From Bacteroidota bacterium (lineage in GTDB: Bacteria; Bacteroidota; Rhodothermia; Balneolales; HLUCCA01): a stretch of 5,832 nt of DNA. Made by a program: the position numbers and the translations under genes. Below, piece after piece: positions 1 to 5,731 of the stretch. Location of the stretch: positions 1-5,832 of the forward strand of contig DLXM01000361.1 in the NCBI GenBank assembly GCA_003448835.1, given 5' to 3'. Position 1 is the stretch's first letter. The number at the start of each line of letters is the position of its first letter. Under the pieces are notes generated by a model. The model saw nothing but the letters and a program-made list of their open reading frames with translations. It had not been told where the DNA came from and searched no databases.

Positions 1-539
1 ATCAAATGCGAATTGAGAGCTTTATCCAGACTGATGCCGCAATAAACAGAGGGAATAGTGGAGGCGCACTTATTAATGAATATGGTGAGTTGGTTGGGAT
101 TAACACAGCTATCGCTACCGAAAATGGTGCATACCAGGGATATGGATTTGCAATTCCAATCAATATGGCTTTCAAAATTGCTAGAGATATTATCGAATAT
201 GGTGAGGTCCAGCGTGCCTATCTGGGAGTACAAATTCAGGCTGTAAATCAGAATCGAGCCAATCAATTGGGCATGATCGGAATTAATGGGGTAGAAATTG
301 TAAATCTGGTACAAAATGGTGCTGCGTCTCAAGCCGGATTATTGGTAAATGATGTTATACTTGCTGTGAATGGTATGATCGTCAATGAATCGAACGAATT
401 ACAAGCAAAAATTGCGCTACACCGCCCGGGCGAAGAAGTCCAATTGAGTATCTGGCGAGAAGGGAACAACCTTACGTTAAACACAAAATTGGCCGGACTA
501 GACAACGAACAAATCCGATCCTGGTTAGGTAGAGAGTAG
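1..539 (+). CDS. HtrA/Deg-family periplasmic serine protease, C-terminal part (5' truncated by window edge)
   Basis: This is the 3' end of a trypsin-like HtrA/Deg protease, an ATP-independent enzyme that degrades or senses misfolded envelope proteins. The reading frame (codons in phase from base 3) is open to the left edge, so the start, any signal peptide and the catalytic His and Asp lie outside the window. Numbering from the Met at base 6, the active-site block is visible as [17 protein letters not shown] with the nucleophile Ser18 (bases 57-59), followed by the GYGFAIPIN segment near residues 45-53 that lines the substrate pocket. One PDZ domain follows at about residues 71-164, beginning with the YLGV carboxylate-binding loop. 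The protein stops 13 residues after it, so there is no second PDZ domain, as in DegS rather than DegP/DegQ. The internal Met at base 6 is not the start. Family assignment is secure; the subfamily is not. Confidence 0.93.
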   Translation, partial: QMRIESFIQTDAAINRGNSGGALINEYGELVGINTAIATENGAYQGYGFAIPINMAFKIARDIIEYGEVQRAYLGVQIQAVNQNRANQLGMIGINGVEIVNLVQNGAASQAGLLVNDVILAVNGMIVNESNELQAKIALHRPGEEVQLSIWREGNNLTLNTKLAGLDNEQIRSWLGRE

Positions 540-585
540 TATTCATTTCATTTTAAGTATCTCATGAAACTTGCTTGTGATATTA

Positions 586-617
586 GTTGTTTAAACAAGT
601 AATATTTCATATCTTTG
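586..617 (+). promoter_or_regulatory. Bacteroidota-type promoter for the ring-cleaving dioxygenase gene
   Basis: A -7 element TATCTTTG (610-617) fits the Bacteroidota consensus TAnnTTTG exactly. It lies 20 bases after a -33 element GTTG (586-589), within the accepted spacing for the primary sigma factor of that phylum. Transcription would begin near base 624, leaving a leader of about 40 bases before the ATG at 663. The location just upstream of a gene and in the correct strand adds support. The -7 match alone would be expected a few times by chance in a window of this composition. Confidence 0.5.
587..598. promoter_or_regulatory. 12-bp perfect palindrome, candidate operator
   Basis: The sequence TTGTTTAAACAA is a perfect inverted repeat with no spacer. 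Its first three bases coincide with the -33 TTG of the promoter predicted for the downstream dioxygenase gene. A dimeric repressor bound here would block that promoter. The operator role is inference; AT-rich palindromes of this length can arise by chance. Confidence 0.3.
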
Positions 618-651
618 ATAAACAATAAATTACAAGTGAACTTCAACATCG

Positions 652-658
652 AAAGGGA
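652..658 (+). promoter_or_regulatory. Ribosome binding site that fixes the dioxygenase start
   Basis: AAAGGGA lies four bases before the ATG at 663 and is the best Shine-Dalgarno-like sequence in the window. It supports the ATG at 663 over the in-frame TTG at 615, which overlaps the predicted -7 promoter element and would lie upstream of the predicted transcription start. Confidence 0.55.
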
Positions 659-662
659 CATT

Positions 663-1604
663 ATGGACAACACTTTTGTACATGGAATCCATCATATTAC
701 AGCCTTCTCGGGCGATGTAAATGAGAATCTTACTTTTTATACAAAAACTTTGGGACTCCGGTTGGTAAAAAAATCGGTTAATCAAGATGCACCGGATATT
801 TATCATCTATTTTTCGCAGATGCCAATGGTAGTCCGGGTACAGATCTTACATTTTTCCCGTTTCCAAATATTTCTAAGAACAAAGACGGGTATGGATTAG
901 CTTCTGAAGTTACATTTGCCATACCTCAAAATTCCTATGCATTCTGGAAATCCAGATTAATGGAACACGACGTGGATGAATTTCAGGAAGAGATGAGATT
1001 TGGAGAAAAAGTCTTGTCATTTCGGGATCCACATGGACTAAGACTTGCGCTCACAGAATTGGATGGTCCAAAAGAAGACGTCGTTCCCTGGGAAAAAAGT
1101 ACTGTTCCTGTTGAAAATCAAATACGCGGATTTCATACTGTTCGCCTGAAATTACATACATTGACACCGACCGTCCAATTAATGACACAACTCATGGGAT
1201 TTCGGGAAGTCGGTACAGATGGGATATGGACACGGTTTGAATCCGGGAAGGGTGGTTCCGTCACTTTCGCTGATCTGGGATCATTTCCTGATGAACCTAA
1301 AGGACGATGGGGTTCAGGTGGAATTCATCATGTAGCCTGGAGAACAAAAGACCGGGAACTTGAAGCCGAACTTAGAAAAAAAGTTGCAGCATTTGGATTA
1401 CAGCCCAGTCCCATTATCGATCGGTTTTGGTTTGAATCAGTTTATTTTCAGGAACCAAATGGGATATTGTTCGAATTAGCTACCGATGGTCCGGGTTTTG
1501 AACGCGATGAAAAACTAGATCATCTGGGTGAGGAATTGATACTTCCACCATGGCTGGAATCAAAACGTGAGCAAATAGAAGCTGCATTGCCCAAAATTCA
1601 CTAA
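663..1604 (+). CDS. VOC-family ring-cleaving (extradiol-type) dioxygenase, MhqO/MhqA-like
   Basis: A 313-residue cytoplasmic protein made of two vicinal-oxygen-chelate modules, the usual length and layout for the ring-cleaving dioxygenase group that includes Bacillus MhqO and MhqA. Those proteins are linked to hydroquinone/catechol detoxification and are thought to use Fe(II) and O2 to open dihydroxylated aromatic rings. Module one (about residues 7-133) contains GIHHITAFSGD, LGLRLVKKSVN and SPGTDLTFFP. Module two (about 155-278) contains SGGIHHVAW and FQEPNGILFELATD. The probable metal ligands are a His at 10/11, a His at 222/223 and Glu271; this assignment is by motif position, not structure. 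The ATG at 663 is preferred because of the ribosome site before it and because the HHITA motif then falls about ten residues from the N-terminus, as is usual. It appears to be transcribed alone from its own promoter and ends at a terminator. The physiological substrate cannot be read from sequence. Confidence 0.88.
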   Translation: MDNTFVHGIHHITAFSGDVNENLTFYTKTLGLRLVKKSVNQDAPDIYHLFFADANGSPGTDLTFFPFPNISKNKDGYGLASEVTFAIPQNSYAFWKSRLMEHDVDEFQEEMRFGEKVLSFRDPHGLRLALTELDGPKEDVVPWEKSTVPVENQIRGFHTVRLKLHTLTPTVQLMTQLMGFREVGTDGIWTRFESGKGGSVTFADLGSFPDEPKGRWGSGGIHHVAWRTKDRELEAELRKKVAAFGLQPSPIIDRFWFESVYFQEPNGILFELATDGPGFERDEKLDHLGEELILPPWLESKREQIEAALPKIH

Positions 1605-1612
1605 AAAATCGA

Positions 1613-1646
1613 TAAACTCTGGTGATGAAATCAGCACCGGAGTTTA
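1613..1646. terminator. Bidirectional intrinsic terminator between convergent genes
   Basis: Arms 1613-1624 and 1635-1646 pair over 12 bp with one G-U wobble around a 10-base loop; a smaller TGAT/ATCA pairing is possible inside. On the + strand the hairpin is followed by a short, imperfect T-run (1648-1651). On the - strand it is followed, after several bases, by six Ts (complement of 1603-1608). It lies between the convergent dioxygenase and response-regulator genes and its right arm contains the response regulator's stop codon. Confidence 0.7.
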
Positions 1647-2333
1647 CTTTTCTTCGAGAATAAATCCCATTCCCTGGCGGGTGTGAATTAATTTCGTATC
1701 GAATTCTTTGTCGATTTTATTTCGTACATAATTGATGTAGACATCAACAAAATTTGTACCGGTTTCGAAATGTTTGTCCCAAACCTCTTTAGACAACTCC
1801 GTTCTTGAAATAACTCGCTCGGGATTTCTGAGCAGATATTCAAGTAGTTGAAACTCTCGAGGTGTTAAATCTATAGTTTGATCTCCTCGAAATACCTGTC
1901 TTTTAAGCAGATCCATAATTAAATCGGCATAAGAAAGATGGTCGATTTCCCCATCATCAGATAATCTTCGTCGGGTAACTGCTTTAATGCGGACCAATAA
2001 TTCCCGAAAATCAAAAGGCTTCACCAGATAATCATCAGCACCTGCCTCAAAACCGAGAATTTTGTCTTCGGTCGTATCCAGAGCAGTTAACATGATAATG
2101 GGAATAGTATGATTGAATTCTCTAAGTTCTCTACAAACTTCAATCCCACTCATACCTGGCATCATTACATCGGTGATTACTACATCAAATTTATTGGACT
2201 TTGCAAGGGCAAGACCATCAATTCCATTTAATGCCATTGTTGCCTGGATCTTATTGCCTGTCAAACCAACCTTAAGCATTTCAGAAATCCAAACATCATC
2301 CTCAATAACCAAAGCACGCATAGTATTATTCAT
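1644..2333 (-). CDS. OmpR/PhoB-family two-component response regulator
   Basis: A 229-residue cytoplasmic DNA-binding regulator activated by phosphotransfer from a sensor histidine kinase. The receiver domain (about residues 5-122) has the acidic pocket E11/D12/D13, the phospho-acceptor Asp55 in VVITDVMMPG, the switch Thr83 in IIMLTALD and Lys105 in DYLVKPFD. The winged-helix effector domain (about 130-227) has the family blocks LTPREFQLLEYLL, VISRTELSKEVWD, TNFVDVYINYVRNKID and the C-terminal wing HTRQGMGFILEEK. Every key residue is present and the length is typical, so it should be functional. Two starts are possible, the ATG at 2333 or the one four codons inside (2321). Neither has a clear Shine-Dalgarno sequence, and the inner one gives the more typical MRALVIEDD beginning. 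No kinase lies on either side in this window, so the partner and target genes are unknown. Confidence 0.93.
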   Translation of the reverse strand: MNNTMRALVIEDDVWISEMLKVGLTGNKIQATMALNGIDGLALAKSNKFDVVITDVMMPGMSGIEVCRELREFNHTIPIIMLTALDTTEDKILGFEAGADDYLVKPFDFRELLVRIKAVTRRRLSDDGEIDHLSYADLIMDLLKRQVFRGDQTIDLTPREFQLLEYLLRNPERVISRTELSKEVWDKHFETGTNFVDVYINYVRNKIDKEFDTKLIHTRQGMGFILEEK

Positions 2334-2535
2334 TCAATTTTATTAATCGATAATACTGTTTCTCATTGAAAAAAACCATTTAATTTATAATCCGATTTTA
2401 TTAAATCAAGAAAATTTAAGCGATTTTCTACACAACTTTAGGACAATTCAATTTCCAATTTGCACATAAATCGAATATATTCTTTTTAAGTCCGTTATGG
2501 GTAAAAGTCCACTACGGAATTAACCGTTAAGAGTT
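2334..2535. promoter_or_regulatory. Divergent intergenic region with probable promoters for the response regulator and the mutL cluster
   Basis: This AT-rich gap separates divergently transcribed genes and must hold or adjoin their promoters. Only weak signals are visible. A perfect TATAAT occurs at 2386-2391, but the nearest TTGAAA (2366-2371) is only 14 bases upstream. On the - strand a TATTAT (2355-2350) could serve as a -10. A TTTG at 2459-2462 could be a -33 element but has no matching TAnnTTTG downstream. Nearer the small gene, TCCGT (2491-2495) and ACGGA (2514-2518) can pair with TGG/CCA inside them, and the odd palindrome TTAACCGTTAA (2520-2530) ends five bases before the ATG at 2536. 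No exact promoter can be assigned. Confidence 0.35.
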
Positions 2536-2739
2536 ATGTTGAAATCATTTTTTGGCCGTAGAGCCTCATATAGAAAATTCAATTATGAACCCCGTTTTTA
2601 TGATCCATCCAAAGAAAACAGGGTCAAAGAACGCATGCGGATTCAAACAAAAGTCAGACGTGGCAGAGGCGGAAGTATTATCGCTTATATTCTTTTGTTG
2701 AGTGGGATACTTTGGTTATTGGTAAAATTAAACGCATAA
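2536..2739 (+). CDS. Small single-pass membrane protein of the FxYxPRFYDP type found near mutL in Bacteroidota
   Basis: A 67-residue protein with a strongly basic, soluble N-terminal part and one hydrophobic segment at about residues 47-63 (SIIAYILLLSGILWLLV) ending four residues from the C-terminus, so it is probably tail-anchored with its N-terminus in the cytoplasm. The motif FNYEPRFYDPSKE (residues 15-27) resembles one I recall in short Bacteroidota proteins encoded near mutL, some labelled in databases as riboflavin synthase subunit beta. Nothing here resembles a riboflavin enzyme, so that label looks wrong. It begins with ATG at 2536 with AAGAG just before it, unusually close for a ribosome site. 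It ends 13 bases before the mutL start and is probably the first gene of the cluster. Function is unknown. The conserved motif, TM segment and operon position argue that the gene is real. Confidence 0.75.
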   Translation: MLKSFFGRRASYRKFNYEPRFYDPSKENRVKERMRIQTKVRRGRGGSIIAYILLLSGILWLLVKLNA

Positions 2740-2752
2740 GTTAAATCTAGAT

Positions 2753-4603
2753 TTGAGAGACGAATCCATCATCGAGTCCACCGGGATCATAAAATTATTA
2801 CCACCTGAAATTGCAAATAAAATTGCAGCTGGGGAAGTTGTGCAACGCCCATCATCGGTGGTTAAAGAATTACTCGATAATTCCATTGATGCAGGAGCCT
2901 CAAAAATCATAGTAAATCTGACTAATGCCGGAAGAACTTCAATCCATGTCATTGATAACGGCTGTGGAATGTCCAAAGAGGATCTTCCGCTTTGTTTTTT
3001 GCGTCATGCTACCTCAAAAATTAATACAGTAGATGATTTATATGCCATTCGCACCCTCGGATTTCGTGGTGAAGCCATGGCATCGATCGCTTCGGTTGCT
3101 CAGGTAACACTAAAATCGAAGCGTACTGAAGATGAAAGTGGAACACTGTATGAGCAATGGGGTGGTGAAGAGCGTCGATTTGAGCCCGTTGCAACAGATA
3201 ATGGTACTTCGATATCAGTTGATAATTTATTTTTTAATGTTCCGGCACGACGTGCATTCCTCAAAACCGATACCACCGAGCTACGTCATTGCATTATCAT
3301 TTTTCAGCAAATGGCTATGGCAAATCCATCCATTGAATTTGAATTAAATGCTGATACTGAAAGGATCTATAAACTTCCATCACAATCGCTTAATCAGCGA
3401 ATCGCAGATATTTTCGGTAAACCATACCTTGCCAGTTTACTTCCAGTAGATGAAACCGCCGGATTTATGCGGGTCTATGGTTATTTAATTGATCCCAAAT
3501 TGACCAAACGTAATCGTGGAGAGCAGTTTTTGTATGTGAATGGTCGCCCAATTATGCATCGCCATCTCACTCATATCATTCTGGAACAATACAAACACTG
3601 GTTGCGAGATCAGGAATTTCCATTTTTTGCGCTGTTTTATGAAGTTGATCCAACTTTAGTGGATGTTAACGTACACCCGGCTAAAATGGAGATCAAGTTT
3701 GAAGATGAACGCTCAGTTTCAGGACTTACAAAATCCGTGGTTAAACGAGCATTGCATCAACGTTTTCAAGTTCCCGGAGTTAATCAATTAGAACGCGATG
3801 AATATGAACCCTTTATGGGAGAATTAACCGGTAAAGGGAATATTGATTCATCGGAACCAGATCGACTTGTCCGGAATATACCATCCCGTATTAACTTTGA
3901 TAAAACCAGATCCGGGCGGACCGATCTCATGGATGGTTTATATGAACGACATCCAGATTCTCCGCTTAATTCACAGTCCGGGTCTGACCCTTTATCGTCA
4001 TTTGAACCTAATTTCAAACGCACTGAGCGAGAAAAAGAAGCCGGATTCTGGCAATTGCATCAAAGTTATATCATTGCTCAGACATTGACCGGATTATGTA
4101 TGGTCGACCAGCATGCTGCTCACAAAAGGATAATTTATGAGAGAGCAATATTATCTGCCGAGTCCGGTCTACCCAGCACACAACAATTATTGTTTCCAGA
4201 GACAATTCAGTTTTCAGCAACGGATTTCGCCCAGTTAAAAGTTATTCTTCCCGAATTACTTCGACTTGGATTTGATATCAGTCTTATGAGTGGTTTTTCT
4301 GCAATCATAAACGGGGTACCGGCCGATATCAAGCTTGGCGACGAGAAAAGCTTGCTGCAATCTATGATTCAGCAGTATCATTCATTTAGTAGTACCTTGA
4401 ACTTAGAACCACGGGAGCGAATTGCACTGGCATTAGCAAATAAAACCGCCATTCCACGAGGGAAAAAGTTAACTCTGGTTGAAATGGAAACACTTGTCGA
4501 TCAGTTGTTTTCATGTTCTCAGCCATATATTGATCCGCTAAACAAACCAACAATTTCATACCTGGCCTTAGATGAAATTCGTTCCAGATTCAGAAATCAT
4601 TAA
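2753..4603 (+). CDS. mutL: DNA mismatch repair protein MutL
   Basis: A 616-residue MutL, the ATP-dependent coupling protein that links MutS mismatch recognition to downstream excision. The N-terminal GHKL ATPase (about residues 11-340) is complete: LPPEIANKIAAGEVV, KELLDNSIDAG with Glu39 and Asn43, the ATP-lid and nucleotide motifs DNGCGM (68-73), RHATSKI and GFRGEAMASIASVA, FNVPARRAFL, and the distal Lys311 in DVNVHPAKMEIKF. A polar linker (about 345-428) leads to the C-terminal dimerisation domain from GFWQLHQSYIIAQ (431) onward. That domain keeps a QxxLxP beta-clamp-type motif (QQLLFP, 477-482). Its endonuclease motif reads DQHAAHKRIIYE, with Lys458 replacing the metal-binding Glu. The later motifs are also degenerate: ANK at 562-564, and DPLNKP (594-599) where nuclease-active forms have CPHGRP. 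Nicking activity is therefore unlikely. The start is a TTG at 2753; the frame is closed by TAA at 2729-2731 and has no ATG or GTG before it. It sits 9 bases before the next gene. Confidence 0.96.
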   Translation: MRDESIIESTGIIKLLPPEIANKIAAGEVVQRPSSVVKELLDNSIDAGASKIIVNLTNAGRTSIHVIDNGCGMSKEDLPLCFLRHATSKINTVDDLYAIRTLGFRGEAMASIASVAQVTLKSKRTEDESGTLYEQWGGEERRFEPVATDNGTSISVDNLFFNVPARRAFLKTDTTELRHCIIIFQQMAMANPSIEFELNADTERIYKLPSQSLNQRIADIFGKPYLASLLPVDETAGFMRVYGYLIDPKLTKRNRGEQFLYVNGRPIMHRHLTHIILEQYKHWLRDQEFPFFALFYEVDPTLVDVNVHPAKMEIKFEDERSVSGLTKSVVKRALHQRFQVPGVNQLERDEYEPFMGELTGKGNIDSSEPDRLVRNIPSRINFDKTRSGRTDLMDGLYERHPDSPLNSQSGSDPLSSFEPNFKRTEREKEAGFWQLHQSYIIAQTLTGLCMVDQHAAHKRIIYERAILSAESGLPSTQQLLFPETIQFSATDFAQLKVILPELLRLGFDISLMSGFSAIINGVPADIKLGDEKSLLQSMIQQYHSFSSTLNLEPRERIALALANKTAIPRGKKLTLVEMETLVDQLFSCSQPYIDPLNKPTISYLALDEIRSRFRNH

Positions 4604-4612
4604 ATTGTTAGT

Positions 4613-5731
4613 ATGAACATTCTGGCACTTGAACCATTTTTAGGCGGATCACACAAGTCTTTTGTCGAAGGACTTCGAAAATATTCTCGTCATAATATCA
4701 TTCCGCTCACTATGTCAGATAAATTCTGGCGATGGCGATTACACGGTGGTGCTGTGACATTGGCTGAACGATCATCTGAAATCAAAGAAGAGATTGATCT
4801 GCTTCTGGTCAGTTCTATGACCAACTTTCCAGCATTCATCGCTCTGACCAATCCTCGTTTTGCTCATGTACCTTCTGTCATGTACATGCACGAAAATCAG
4901 TTAACAATTCCATTGCCTGAGGGGAAAGAACGTGACAATACATTTTGTTATATCAACTATCTGAGTATGCTGGCTGTTGATCGTTTGGTGTTTTCATCCC
5001 AGTTTCATTACGATTCTCTGATGCTTGAACTCCCACGTTTTCTAAAAACACTACCTGATCACCAAAACCTGCCTTCAATCGATAAAATTGCTGAAAAAAG
5101 CGAAGTGTTGCATCCCGGACTTCATCTCACACCTCATGTTGAATTCGATAAATTCAGAGGCAAAAATGCGCGTCCTGTTATTCTTTGGAACCAACGATGG
5201 GAACACGATCGAAATCCAGGAATGTTTTTCCGAATAATGGACCGACTTGATGATAGTGGATGTATGTTTGATCTGATCCTGGCAGGGGACCAAACTCAGG
5301 AGAGACCCAAAGAACTTGAAAAAATTTGGAAGCGTTACGGTGATCGAATTCTGCATTATGGCTATATCGATAATTTCGAAAAATACTCGAAACTGTTACA
5401 CAAGTCCGATATTGTGATCTCGACCTCCACCTACGAATTCTTCTGTACGGCAATAATGGAAGCTGTGTATAGTGGATGTCATCCTATGTTACCGGCCGGA
5501 CTCACATACACTGAATTGATACCCGCACACCTGAGAGAGCCCTTATTGCATGCCCCGGTCTTTTATAATGACGAAGACGACCTATTCAAAAAGCTCCGTA
5601 AACTTGTCTTGGGCGAATCCAAAGCATTACCAGTTCAAACACTTCGAAATATTAACGCTCATCTCGACTGGCAGAAAAGAATCACTCGTTTTGATGAACT
5701 TTTTGATAGTATTAAAAAGCTAATTCGATAG
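4613..5731 (+). CDS. DUF3524/GTDC1-like glycosyltransferase, probable tRNA-queuosine alpha-mannosyltransferase homologue
   Basis: A 372-residue GT-B glycosyltransferase with the DUF3524 N-terminal domain (about residues 2-170) and a GT4-type nucleotide-sugar-binding C-terminal domain. Its blocks match the animal enzyme GTDC1/QTMAN in order: LALEPFLGGSHKSF (4-17), KFWRWRLHGGAVTLAE (37-52), YMHENQLTIP (91-100), LPDHQN (147-152), LWNQRWEHDRNPGMFF (191-206), LHYGYI (247-252) and STYEFFCTAIMEAVYSGCHP (272-291) with LTYTELIP after it. GTDC1/QTMAN transfers mannose from GDP-mannose to queuosine in cytoplasmic tRNA-Asp. The bacterial substrate is inferred, not shown; another tRNA base or a glycan remains possible. 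There is no signal peptide or membrane segment, consistent with a cytoplasmic enzyme. It starts nine bases after mutL with no clear ribosome site, suggesting co-transcription or translational coupling. Family assignment is strong, and the specific activity is moderate. Confidence 0.85.
   Translation: MNILALEPFLGGSHKSFVEGLRKYSRHNIIPLTMSDKFWRWRLHGGAVTLAERSSEIKEEIDLLLVSSMTNFPAFIALTNPRFAHVPSVMYMHENQLTIPLPEGKERDNTFCYINYLSMLAVDRLVFSSQFHYDSLMLELPRFLKTLPDHQNLPSIDKIAEKSEVLHPGLHLTPHVEFDKFRGKNARPVILWNQRWEHDRNPGMFFRIMDRLDDSGCMFDLILAGDQTQERPKELEKIWKRYGDRILHYGYIDNFEKYSKLLHKSDIVISTSTYEFFCTAIMEAVYSGCHPMLPAGLTYTELIPAHLREPLLHAPVFYNDEDDLFKKLRKLVLGESKALPVQTLRNINAHLDWQKRITRFDELFDSIKKLIR

Noticed and set aside
564..610. 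Nested inverted repeats (ATGAAA/TTTCAT and CTTG/CAAG) after the HtrA gene, as a terminator
   Set aside because: The stem is interrupted by a bulge, AT-rich, has a long loop and no following T-run. It also covers the predicted promoter of the next gene.
615..662. TTG at 615 as the start of the dioxygenase, adding 16 residues
   Set aside because: The added segment has no family resemblance, overlaps the predicted -7 element and precedes the predicted transcription start. The ATG at 663 has a ribosome site.
2113..2346. 77-codon + strand frame opposite the response regulator
   Set aside because: It is the antisense of highly conserved receiver-domain codons and has no recognisable motif.
2366..2391. 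TTGAAA / TATAAT as a firm sigma-70 promoter for the mutL cluster
   Set aside because: The 14-base spacer is too short, and the likely phylum uses a different promoter consensus. It is kept only as a weak signal in the intergenic entry.
2748..2755. TAGATTTG as an independent mutL promoter
   Set aside because: It matches the -7 consensus, but no TTG/TTTG lies 19-21 bases upstream. Transcription would begin after the only plausible start codon, and a few chance matches are expected in this window.
3784..4023. 79-codon - strand frame within mutL
   Set aside because: It lies opposite the MutL linker, which is low in constraint; its composition is Ser/Arg-rich as expected for a shadow frame.
5075..5453. 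Two overlapping - strand frames of about 90 codons within the glycosyltransferase gene
   Set aside because: Both are opposite conserved glycosyltransferase motifs, overlap each other in different frames and show no family features.
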